From NCBI GenBank assembly GCA_003153055.1, contig PMBV01000409.1, positions 1 to 8,419 on the forward strand: a stretch of DNA of 8,419 nt, written 5' to 3'. The notes under the pieces were generated by a model. That model searched no databases. It saw only the letters and a list, made by a program, of their open reading frames with translations, and was not told where the DNA came from. Shown piece after piece: positions 1 through 6,145 of the stretch. The position numbers were made by a program, and so were the translations under genes. Position 1 is the stretch's first letter; every line of letters starts with the position of its first letter. Origin of the DNA: Myxococcales bacterium. GTDB lineage: Bacteria; Myxococcota; Myxococcia; Myxococcales; Myxococcaceae.

Positions 1-1
1 G

Positions 2-391
2 GCGCTGATGAAGCGGCTGGCGGCGCTGCTGCCGCCGCCGAGGAAGCACCTCACCACCTTCCACGGCGTCTATGGGCCCAACTCAAAGCTCCGTCCTTTG
101 GTGGTGCGAGCCCCGCCAATGGACAGCTCGACGCCGGAGTCCAGCACCCCTCCCTCTGCTGCGGCGCCAAAGCGAAAACGACCCCGCCTCGACTGGGCCA
201 CCCTCCAGGCCCGCACCTTCGGCGAGGACGTCTGGCGCTGCACCTGCGGCGGCCGCCGAAGAGTCCTGGCCGTGGTGTCGAGCCACCGCACCGCCGAGGA
301 GGTGCTCCAGCGCCTCGGCCTCCTCCAGCCCCGCAAGCTCCTCCCTGCCTGCCACGGCCCGGACCCGCCTCAGCTCTCCCTGCCTTTGTGA
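2..391 (+). CDS. IS91-family transposase, C-terminal fragment (5' end outside window)
   Basis: This is the last ~129 residues of a transposase that is open through the left edge, so the gene starts outside the window. The visible part has the tail typical of IS91-type (HUH, rolling-circle-like Y2) transposases. It shows a 'LLPPPRKHLTTFHGVYGPNSK' type segment, then a Pro/Ser-rich linker with a basic KRKRPR stretch, then 'LDWATLQARTFGEDVWRC' leading into a Cys/Gly/Arg patch (CTCGGRRRVLAVV), and a Pro-rich end with 'PQLSLPL' just before the TGA. The catalytic HUH motif and tyrosines would lie upstream and cannot be checked. The family usually carries a CxxCGG knuckle at this place; here it reads C-T-C-G-G. 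In such elements the origin end lies 3' of the gene, so the element's end should fall in the following couple of hundred bases. Whether the element is intact is unknown. Confidence 0.85.
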   Translation, partial: ALMKRLAALLPPPRKHLTTFHGVYGPNSKLRPLVVRAPPMDSSTPESSTPPSAAAPKRKRPRLDWATLQARTFGEDVWRCTCGGRRRVLAVVSSHRTAEEVLQRLGLLQPRKLLPACHGPDPPQLSLPL

Positions 392-564
392 CGCGATGCG
401 GCGGGACGCGAGGGCTTCGACAGCCACGGGGACGTGTGTCACCCACGCGGAATTCGGCCCATTTGGACGCCCCCTCAGGAGGTTCGCGACCACTGGGTGC
501 GCCCTCACGCCCTGGCCGGCTCCAGGAGGGTGCTCAGGTTCGCCGCATTGTTCTTCCTCTCCTT
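392..564. other. Probable IS91 end / junction segment without recognisable gene
   Basis: About 170 bases between the transposase stop and the first recognisable hydrolase residues. The reading frame of the hydrolase is open here, but the peptide (Arg/Pro/Gly-rich) looks like non-coding high-GC DNA. A small hairpin, CCTGG-CCGGCT-CCAGG, lies at 511-526. GTTC tetranucleotides, the complement of the GAAC target preferred by IS91 itself, occur at 482, 538 and 550. I infer that the origin-side end of the insertion element lies in this segment, possibly abutting one of the GTTC sites. I do not recognise a terminal sequence, so the exact boundary is open. Confidence 0.4.
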
Positions 565-1308
565 CAGCGGGGCTGTGGGGGCTCGACCCGCCCGGTGGAC
601 AAGGTCGACACCAAGGACTTCTTCGCCGCCGCGCGGAAGCTCGAGGCGGCGGTCGGCCTGACCGCGCAGGTGGCGGACATCGAGCGAATCCGCCGGGTGC
701 TGGGCGAGGAGCAGCTCACCTTGGTCGGCCACTCCTTCGGAGCGCTTTTAGCGTCGCTCTACGCGGCCGAGTTTCCCGAGCGGGTGAAGGCGCTCGTGCT
801 GGTGGCGCCGGCCGACGTCCTCGAGCTGCCTTCTCCGCACGGCGGGTTCTTCCAGCAAATCAACGCCCGGCTGCCGGAGGGGAAGCGGGCCGAGTTCGAG
901 TCGTACCGGAAGCGCTCGTTCCAGCTCGACTCGCTGCTCGGGAAGACGGAGTCGCAGCTCACCGCCTTCAACGCCGAGTTCGCGGCGTACTTCGCCATCG
1001 CGGCGAGGACCGCCCACTTCGAGGTGCCGCCGGTCGAGCCGTCTTCGGTTGGCGGGTTCGCGGTGCAGGCGGTGTACCTCGGGCTCGGGGCGCGCCACGA
1101 CTGGCGCCCGCTCTTGCGCGAGGTGACGGCCCCGGTGCTGGTGGTGCACGGTGGCCGCGATCTCACCCCGGAGATCGCCAGCCGCGACATCGCGGCGGCG
1201 TTCCCCCATGCCCGGGTCGAGGTGATGAAGGACAGCGGGCACTTCCCCTTCCTCGACGCGCCCGACGCCTTCGCCAAGGTGCTGGGAGGCTTCCTGGCAG
1301 GGAAGTGA
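565..1308 (+). pseudogene. 5'-truncated alpha/beta hydrolase (proline iminopeptidase-like, S33 type)
   Basis: From position 565 the frame reads QRGCGGSTRPVDK, the motif that in proline iminopeptidases and related hydrolases follows the third core strand. After it come the nucleophile elbow GHSFG (Ser codon 733-735), 'PERVKALVLVAP', a helical lid region, 'PVLVVHGGRDLTPE' (acid Asp codon 1159-1161) and 'DSGHFPFLDAP' (His codon 1240-1242), ending in TGA at 1306-1308. The Ser-Asp-His triad is therefore intact. The missing part is everything before QRGCG: the usual 30-70 residues with the HGGPG oxyanion-hole motif, plus any signal peptide. The open frame runs back to about 388, but that stretch resembles no protein and begins where the transposase ends. 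I infer loss of the 5' end by insertion or deletion. No convincing ribosome binding site precedes an internal start (for example GTG at 595). An enzyme of unusual architecture is less likely. Substrate unknown. Confidence 0.7.
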
Positions 1309-1424
1309 CGAGGGCCCTCCGCGAGCGAAGAAGGGCGACAAGCACTCCGCGGGCCGTTACCAACAAGCCGCGCGGGGGGCTCCTGGGCCGGTTTGGGAGA
1401 CGTCAGAACCTTCGGCTCGCGCGC

Positions 1425-1430
1425 AGAGGA
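1425..1430 (+). promoter_or_regulatory. Ribosome binding site of the ABC transporter
   Basis: AGAGGA lies 7 bases before the ATG at 1438. It decides the start against a TTG at 1393 in the same frame, which has no comparable site. No clear promoter was seen in the 130 bases after the hydrolase stop. Confidence 0.6.
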
Positions 1431-1437
1431 AGACCTC

Positions 1438-3165
1438 ATGAACGCGACGATTCGCTTCGACCGCCGAACCTTCGCGCGCTTCTGGAGGGTTGCCCGGTTG
1501 ATCTTCGTTTCCCGAGACTCGCGCTGGGTCGTGCTTGGACTGCTTCTGCTCATCGTCACCCTGTCGCTGTCCCTCAGCGGCTTCAACGTGCTGCGCAGCT
1601 ACGTCGATCGCGACTTCATGAACGCGCTGGCCCAGCGTGACGAGGGGCGCTTCGTGAGTGGGTTGACCAGGTACGCCGGGCTGTTCCTCGCGCTGGTGCT
1701 GCTGGCCGTGTCCTACCGGTACGCCGAAGAGCGGCTGGGGCTCTACTGGCGCAACTGGCTGAGCCGTCACGTGATCGACGCCTACCTGAAGAGCGGCACG
1801 TCGTATCGCATCGGCATCGAGCACGAGATCGACAACCCCGATCAGCGCATCGAGGAGGACGTCCGCGCGTTCACGACGAGCACGCTCTCCTTCGCGCTGA
1901 TCCTGTTCAACTCGGGTGTTGCCCTGGTCGCGTTCGTCAGCATCCTGTGGTCCATCTCGAGCGTGCTGATGCTCGGCGCGATGGGCTACGCGCTGGTCGG
2001 CTCCGTGGCGACGTACTACCTGGGCCGACCGCTCATCGGGTTGACCTTCGCGCAGCTCCAGAAGGACGCGGACTACCGCTACAAGCTGGTCAACGTCAGG
2101 GACTTCTCGGAGTCGATCGCGTTCTACCGTGGCGAGGCCAGCGAGCGAATCAGCGTCAAGGAGAAGCTGGCGAAGGCGGTGCTCAACACCCGGGCGATCA
2201 TCGACTGGAACCGCAACCTCGGCTTCCTGACCAATGGGTACAACTACGTCCTGGCGATTCTACCCACCATCCTGGTGTCCCCGCTCTACTTCCGGGGGAA
2301 GATGGAGCTCGGCACGGTGATCCAGGCGGGGGTCGCGTTTGGCCAGGTGCTGGGGGCGCTGTCCGTCATCGTGGTGCACTTCGGCACGCTGAGCAGCCTG
2401 GCAGCCGTCACCACCCGAGTGGGCACCTTCTGGGACAGCATCGAGCGGGCCAGTGGTCCGCATGGGCCAAGCGACCAGCTGGTTGAGTTCGAGGATGGAC
2501 CAAGCGTCGCCTTCAAGGGTGTCACCCTGCTGACGCCGACCCGAAAGCAGACCATCGTGAGGAACCTGTCCGTTCACCTCGGGCCCGGAGATCGGCTGCT
2601 GGTGACGGGGCCAAGCGGATCCGGCAAGAGCTCGCTGCTCCGGCTCCTCGGAGGGCTGTGGAGCCACGGCAGCGGCGTGGTCCAGCGCCCAGCTGCGCTC
2701 GAGTGCATGTTCATTCCCCAGCGTCCGTACATGCCGCTGGGGACCTTCCGTGAGCAGTTTCTCTATGGCACGCACCTGGAGCGCGTGGATGACGCCGAGC
2801 TCACGCGGGCCATCGGGCTCGTCGGCCTCGAAGGCACCGTCGCGCGGATCGGGGATCTCGACCGCGAGGAGGACTGGAAGAGCCTGCTCTCGGTGGGTGA
2901 GCAGGAGCTGTTCGCGTTCGCGCGCGTGTTGATCGGCCGGCCGCGGTTCCTGTTCCTCGACGAGGCCAGCGGCGCCGTGGATGTCGACCGACGACAGGCC
3001 TTCTACGAGCAGCTCCAGGGTCTGGGCATCTGCTACCTCAGCACCGGGCCGCGCCCAGCGTTGGAACGGTTTCACAACAGGGTGCTCGAGCTGGACGGGA
3101 GCGGCGGCTGGACGCTGGCGGATCTTCCACCGCCGAGGCTGCTGAGGGCTGCATCAGGGAGCTAG
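1438..3165 (+). CDS. SbmA/BacA/YddA-like ABC transporter, fused membrane and ATPase domains
   Basis: A 575-residue half-transporter expected to act as a homodimer in the inner membrane. Residues 1-350 are an ABC_membrane_2-type domain. There is a hydrophobic helix at about 30-52, another around 78-97, the family hallmark NPDQRIEED at 133-141, and further helices near 150-195 and 255-325. The ATPase domain follows: Walker A GPSGSGKS (391-398, Lys397), Q-loop IPQ (Gln428), signature LSVGEQE (484-490), Walker B RFLFLDE (503-509, catalytic Glu509) and D-loop SGAVD. The family includes YddA, mycobacterial Rv1819c (uptake of vitamin B12 and bleomycin) and peroxisomal ABCD proteins. SbmA and BacA share the membrane domain and import peptides. 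The substrate here is unknown; hydrophilic compounds or antimicrobial peptides are the likely class. Two oddities: the switch (H-loop) position, normally GHR, reads GPR (Pro538), and the usual QR after the signature is EL. The stop shares a CTAG with the convergent glutathione S-transferase gene. Confidence 0.9.
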   Translation: MNATIRFDRRTFARFWRVARLIFVSRDSRWVVLGLLLLIVTLSLSLSGFNVLRSYVDRDFMNALAQRDEGRFVSGLTRYAGLFLALVLLAVSYRYAEERLGLYWRNWLSRHVIDAYLKSGTSYRIGIEHEIDNPDQRIEEDVRAFTTSTLSFALILFNSGVALVAFVSILWSISSVLMLGAMGYALVGSVATYYLGRPLIGLTFAQLQKDADYRYKLVNVRDFSESIAFYRGEASERISVKEKLAKAVLNTRAIIDWNRNLGFLTNGYNYVLAILPTILVSPLYFRGKMELGTVIQAGVAFGQVLGALSVIVVHFGTLSSLAAVTTRVGTFWDSIERASGPHGPSDQLVEFEDGPSVAFKGVTLLTPTRKQTIVRNLSVHLGPGDRLLVTGPSGSGKSSLLRLLGGLWSHGSGVVQRPAALECMFIPQRPYMPLGTFREQFLYGTHLERVDDAELTRAIGLVGLEGTVARIGDLDREEDWKSLLSVGEQELFAFARVLIGRPRFLFLDEASGAVDVDRRQAFYEQLQGLGICYLSTGPRPALERFHNRVLELDGSGGWTLADLPPPRLLRAASGS

Positions 3166-3788
3166 GCGAACACCAGCTCGCGCGTCTTCTGCCAGGCCGG
3201 CCGGGCCGACAGCCGATCGACCCAGGCCTTGAGGCGAGGGTAGGGGGCGAAGTCGAAGCCGCCCTCGGCGAGGAAGGTGATGTGGGGCAGGTACGCGATG
3301 TCGGCGATCGAGAAGTCCTTCTCGAGCCAGTCCCGTCCCTCGAGGGCCGCCTCGATGACAGGGAAGTACCGGGCGAGCTCTTTCCTTCCGGTCTCGGCCG
3401 CGGCCACGTCGGGGTGGCTGCCCCAGTGCGCGCGGACGCGAGCATTGGTCGTGCGGAAGACCTGGGCGCACGCGGGGGAGACGTGGGCGGCCTGGAAGAA
3501 GAGCCAGCGCTGCACCGAGGCCCGGCCCTCGACAGAGGTGGGGATGAGCCTCGACTCCGGGTGTCGCTCGGCGACGTACCAGTTGATGGCGTTGGATTCC
3601 CAGAGGTGGAAGGAGCCGTGGACGAGCGCGGGGATCTTCCCCATCGGGTTGACCTGAAGGTACTCCGGGGTGCGGTTCTCCTGGGCGTGTGGGTCGATGA
3701 GCCGCGGGTGCCACTGGGCGCCGGCCTCGACGAGGCCGAACACTGCGCGGGCGGAGTTCCCTGAGTTCTTGCCGAAGTAGAGGTCCAT
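3162..3788 (-). CDS. Glutathione S-transferase family protein
   Basis: A 208-residue cytosolic protein of normal length for the family. The N-terminal thioredoxin-like domain (about 1-82) shows 'YFGKNSGNSARAVF' near the active-site region, with candidate catalytic Ser9 or Ser12, then NPMGKIPAL (47-55, cis-Pro53) and ESNAI (64-68), which binds the gamma-glutamyl part of glutathione. The C-terminal all-helical domain (about 88-208) has the N-capping-box motif SIADIAYLP (160-168, Asp163). Such proteins conjugate glutathione to electrophiles or reduce substrates; the specific substrate cannot be read. The ATG at 3788 is chosen because GAGGAG at 3801-3806 precedes it with a longish 12-base gap and upstream codons are not family-like. 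That site overlaps the stop codon of the preceding barrel gene, with 17 bases between the genes, so the two are probably co-transcribed. The stop overlaps that of the convergent ABC transporter. Confidence 0.9.
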   Translation of the reverse strand: MDLYFGKNSGNSARAVFGLVEAGAQWHPRLIDPHAQENRTPEYLQVNPMGKIPALVHGSFHLWESNAINWYVAERHPESRLIPTSVEGRASVQRWLFFQAAHVSPACAQVFRTTNARVRAHWGSHPDVAAAETGRKELARYFPVIEAALEGRDWLEKDFSIADIAYLPHITFLAEGGFDFAPYPRLKAWVDRLSARPAWQKTRELVFA

Positions 3789-3805
3789 GGCCGAAGTGTA
3801 CTCCT

Positions 3806-4276
3806 CTACGTGAAGGTCCACGCCACGTTGACCCCTGGCCCGATGCTCAGGCCGGGGCTCAAGAGGCTCGCGAAGAAGCCGACGTAGGGCGAGATCGTCC
3901 ACTTGCCGAGGAAGATGGACACCCCGGGCCCGGCGCCGAGGAAGAGGGCCGACTCGGCGAAGTGGAGCCCGGGCTGGTCGTGAGTGAGCGACAGGTTGAC
4001 GTCGAAGCCGAGGTGCTCGCTCAAGGGGAAGTCGACGACGGCTCCCAAGACGAGGCCGCCGCGACCCTGGTCGAACGACCACTCGAGGGCGAGCGAGGGG
4101 ATGAGCGTCACCGGCCCCAGGGGGAAGGCCACCGAGACGCCGAGGCTCGGGTAGAAGCCGCCGTGAGCGGGAGGCGGGAGCGTCACCACCTCGAGGACGC
4201 CGACGTTCAGCGCGACGTCGGCCGCGGAGGAGGGGAGACTGCTCGAGAGTACCAGCGCGACGGTCAAGGCCCGCAT
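3806..4276 (-). CDS. Small exported protein, probable outer-membrane beta barrel
   Basis: A 156-residue protein I do not recognise as a named family. It begins with a short signal peptide (MRALTVALVLSSSLPSSAA, cleavage near residue 19). The rest alternates polar and hydrophobic residues in strands of about ten with Gly/Pro turns: 'FYPSLGVSVAFPLGPVTLIPS', 'GGLVLGAVVDFPL', 'GFDVNLSLTHD', 'WTISPYVGFFASL', ending 'GVNVAWTFT'. This is the pattern of a small outer-membrane barrel, perhaps 8 strands. The ATG at 4276 is chosen because the signal peptide starts there; the frame stays open upstream but with non-protein-like composition. There is no strong ribosome binding site. An 11-bp inverted repeat lies 20-58 bases before the start. 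The glutathione S-transferase gene follows 17 bases after its stop. Function unknown. Confidence 0.7.
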   Translation of the reverse strand: MRALTVALVLSSSLPSSAADVALNVGVLEVVTLPPPAHGGFYPSLGVSVAFPLGPVTLIPSLALEWSFDQGRGGLVLGAVVDFPLSEHLGFDVNLSLTHDQPGLHFAESALFLGAGPGVSIFLGKWTISPYVGFFASLLSPGLSIGPGVNVAWTFT

Positions 4277-4295
4277 GCGGAGAGTATGGCGTGGA

Positions 4296-4334
4296 GTGCG
4301 CCGGCCGCCGACGAAATCTGGAGGGCCGGCGCAC
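4296..4334 (-). terminator. Perfect 11-bp inverted repeat, terminator or operator
   Basis: GTGCGCCGGCC (4296-4306) and GGCCGGCGCAC (4324-4334) are perfect reverse complements around a 17-base spacer. The repeat lies 34 bases past the stop of the metallophosphoesterase gene and 20 bases before the start of the barrel gene on the same strand. The very stable GC-rich stem fits a terminator, but there is no T-run after it. An operator or leader hairpin controlling the barrel/GST pair is the alternative. Confidence 0.45.
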
Positions 4335-4368
4335 CATGTTCGCGCGTACGCCGGCCTCGATGGGGCGG

Positions 4369-5487
4369 CTACTGAATGCCGTAGTCCTTGGCGCGCACCA
4401 TCTGGGTGGTGAAGCGCGAGGGGTCGCTCTCCTGGATGACGAACACCCGCGCGCCGCGCATGCGGTTGTTGTCGGCGCCGCCCAGGCCGTAGGGGGCGAA
4501 GCCGGAGTTCGCCGAGTAGCCGAGGGTGATGCCGAAGTAGTTGCCCACGTAGTCGTTCACGTGATCGTGGCCGACGAACATGCCCTTGACGTCTCCGCGC
4601 TCCAGCGCCGCGGCGAACAGGCCACTGTTGAACGGACCCGGGCACTCGTCCTCGTTCCGCTCTCCCGTCACGCCGTGCTGTGGCCTGAGCCCAAGCTCGG
4701 GGTGGGCGCGCTTGTAGGCGTCGTTCTCGTACATCTGGCGGAACTCCTGGAGGGGGATGTGGAAGAACATGAGAGACGGGATCTTCCGCCCGTGCTCCGC
4801 CTCGAGATGCTCCGACGTGTGGACGTACCACTGCACCTGGTCGCGGTGGATCCAGTCCCAATCAGGCATCCACCCCCAGCCGAGCAGCGCGTCCTCGCTC
4901 ACCGCCTGTCCGGCGATCTGCGCTGGGGCGTAACGGCCCGAGTCGAACGCCCAGACGTTGAACACCGGCTTCTCGGAGTGCGCGCCGTGAACCAACACGT
5001 GCATGTTGCCGGTGCCGGTCAGGGCCGGGGCGTCCTCACGGTTGATGTTGTGGCGGTAGGACCGGTAGATGCGCAGCATGCCTGCCTCGTCCACTCCCGT
5101 CTTCGGGGTGTGATCCTCGTCGTGGTTGCCGAAGACAATGAGCCAGGGAACCTGCCGGTCGTCTACCGGGCGCACGATGTTGTCGATGGCGCGGCGGACG
5201 TCGTCGGGCGTCTTGCATGCGCTGGTGAGCTGATCGCCGGTGAAGACCACAAGGTCGGGCTTCTGGTCGTCGAGCGCCGCGTTGATGAGCGCCACCGTCC
5301 TCGGATCGGTGTCGGGGCCATCTTGTGTGTCGGTGAACTGGAGGATCTTGAACGCCCCGCTGGGGTTGAATCGGAGGGGGCGCTGATGGTCTTCGCGCTC
5401 GTGGGCGGCGACGGCTCCGCTGAGGAACAGCGCGACGAGCAGCGCGACGCGAGTCGCGGCGTGGTGGACGTTTCTCTTCTGGGACAC
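4369..5487 (-). CDS. Secreted metallophosphoesterase, PAP29/DCR2-like
   Basis: A 372-residue exported calcineurin-like phosphoesterase. An N-terminal signal peptide (basic start, ATRVALLVALFLSGAVAA, cleavage near 28) is followed by the metal-site blocks: FTDTQ (Asp53), FTGDQ (Asp85), FGNHDED (Asn121, His122), FFHIPLQE (His243) and VGHDHVNDY (His307, His309). The GHDHxND ending and the long insert carrying 'DECPGPFNSGLFAA' resemble purple acid phosphatase 29 and yeast DCR2-type proteins. It probably hydrolyses a phosphomonoester or diester outside the inner membrane; the substrate is unknown. The first block reads DTQ instead of the usual DxH, so one metal ligand is a Gln or comes from elsewhere. 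The start is GTG at 5487, with GAGGAG six bases before it. The same frame is open to 5643, but those residues are not protein-like. It is preceded by about 170 bases of non-coding DNA likely holding its promoter and is probably monocistronic. Confidence 0.88.
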   Translation of the reverse strand: MSQKRNVHHAATRVALLVALFLSGAVAAHEREDHQRPLRFNPSGAFKILQFTDTQDGPDTDPRTVALINAALDDQKPDLVVFTGDQLTSACKTPDDVRRAIDNIVRPVDDRQVPWLIVFGNHDEDHTPKTGVDEAGMLRIYRSYRHNINREDAPALTGTGNMHVLVHGAHSEKPVFNVWAFDSGRYAPAQIAGQAVSEDALLGWGWMPDWDWIHRDQVQWYVHTSEHLEAEHGRKIPSLMFFHIPLQEFRQMYENDAYKRAHPELGLRPQHGVTGERNEDECPGPFNSGLFAAALERGDVKGMFVGHDHVNDYVGNYFGITLGYSANSGFAPYGLGGADNNRMRGARVFVIQESDPSRFTTQMVRAKDYGIQ

Positions 5488-5493
5488 GGGGTG

Positions 5494-5501
5494 CTCCTCT
5501 T
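5494..5501 (-). promoter_or_regulatory. Ribosome binding site of the metallophosphoesterase
   Basis: Read on the minus strand this is AAGAGGAG, six bases before GTG at 5487. It is the strongest Shine-Dalgarno site in the window and fixes a GTG start right at the beginning of a signal peptide. No clear -10/-35 pair was seen in the upstream gap (5502-5654). Confidence 0.7.
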
Positions 5502-5654
5502 CCTGCCGCGGGGGTCCGCGAGCACACCCGTGACGGCCGGCAGGTCCGCCTCGGAGCTCGACGTCTCGCGGTCTTTCAGCGTGACGCGGAGCGGACCCTA
5601 CGGGTCGCCTGTGGCGCGCGAGGGGCACCACGGCCAACTCCACTCTTCAAACAC

Positions 5655-5684
5655 GTGACAGAACCGCTGCGGGCGCGGTGTCAC
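5655..5684 (-). terminator. Hairpin after the porin/isomerase/lipoprotein operon
   Basis: The arms GTGAC+ACCGC and GCGGT+GTCAC form a 10-bp stem interrupted by a three-base bulge (AGA, 5660-5662), with a 7-base loop. It starts three bases after the lipoprotein stop on the minus strand and is followed by GTGTTTGAAG, so only a weak T-run. Position and stem favour a terminator closing the operon. Confidence 0.5.
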
Positions 5685-5687
5685 CAG

Positions 5688-6116
5688 CTACGAGCCGGAG
5701 ACATACACGGTGGCCCGAGTGGTTCCGCCGCGTCCGTCGAACACCGCGACCTCGATGGTGCAGTCCGCGGTGGGGTCGGCGTTGTAGAAGCGGGTGATGT
5801 TGGGCGTCGGACCCGTGCCGGCAGGCGTGAAGGACGCATTCGCGCAGCTCGAGGTGTACGCAAAAGAGAGCGGGTCGCCATCAGCATCCGATGCTTCGAC
5901 GACGACGTCGACGGTGTCCCCGACCGGGAGATCGCGCGGGGTTGGGTGAAGGCCTTCGTGGACGATGAACTGGTTCGCTTTGATGCAGAGCTCCGGCGGC
6001 GTGTTGATGCGGACGCTCACCTCCGCGCTGCCGACGTGCGTGCCACCGCAGGCGAGCGCCAGCAGGGCCACTCCGAGCCCGACTGTCTTGTCCCAGACCA
6101 ACGTGTGCTTGATCAT
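5688..6116 (-). CDS. Small lipoprotein with cadherin/PKD-like domain
   Basis: A 142-residue protein with a lipoprotein signal: a hydrophobic stretch ending LLALAC with Cys23 as the lipidation site, then GG. The mature part has one Ig-like beta-sandwich of the cadherin/PKD sort, marked by 'VVVEASDADGDPLSFAY' (about 71-87) and 'CTIEVAVFDGRGGTTRATVYV' at the end. DxDGD is a typical calcium-binding or turn motif of such domains. Cys44, Cys91 and Cys119 could form one disulfide. It has no +2 Asp, so outer-membrane attachment is expected by the enterobacterial rule, which may not apply in this phylum. It is the last gene of the operon, 29 bases after the isomerase, with AGGGG seven bases before the ATG. 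The role is probably structural or ligand binding at the envelope; I recognise no named family. Confidence 0.75.
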   Translation of the reverse strand: MIKHTLVWDKTVGLGVALLALACGGTHVGSAEVSVRINTPPELCIKANQFIVHEGLHPTPRDLPVGDTVDVVVEASDADGDPLSFAYTSSCANASFTPAGTGPTPNITRFYNADPTADCTIEVAVFDGRGGTTRATVYVSGS

Positions 6117-6145
6117 GAAAGGCCCCTGATTCCCCGAAATGGGCG

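Noticed and set aside
434..661. Signal-peptide-like stretch RRVLRFAALFFLSFSGAVGA in the frame before the hydrolase
   Set aside because: The frame ends shortly after without any domain, and an AGGAGG touching a GTG is too close to work; it could be the remnant of the hydrolase's or another gene's signal, but nothing supports it.
1310..1319. Palindrome GAGGGCCCTC after the hydrolase stop
   Set aside because: Only 10 bases with no loop and no T-run; not a convincing terminator.
72..1640. Long plus-strand open frame (522 residues) over the transposase tail, hydrolase and ABC start
   Set aside because: Arg/Ala/Gly-rich, no motif, and it overlaps recognisable genes in another frame; an effect of high GC.
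2260..3075. Minus-strand open frame of 271 residues opposite the ABC ATPase domain
   Set aside because: Shadow of a gene whose ATPase motifs are clear on the plus strand.
5594..5606. Inverted repeat GACCC-TAC-GGGTC upstream of the phosphoesterase
   Set aside because: Five-base arms are expected by chance in DNA of this GC content.
5488..5643. N-terminal extension of the metallophosphoesterase
   Set aside because: Non-protein-like residues before a proper signal peptide, and the strong ribosome binding site is at the inner GTG.
4291..5658. Plus-strand open frame of 455 residues opposite the metallophosphoesterase
   Set aside because: Antisense shadow; composition follows the opposite-strand codons and all phosphoesterase motifs are on the minus strand.
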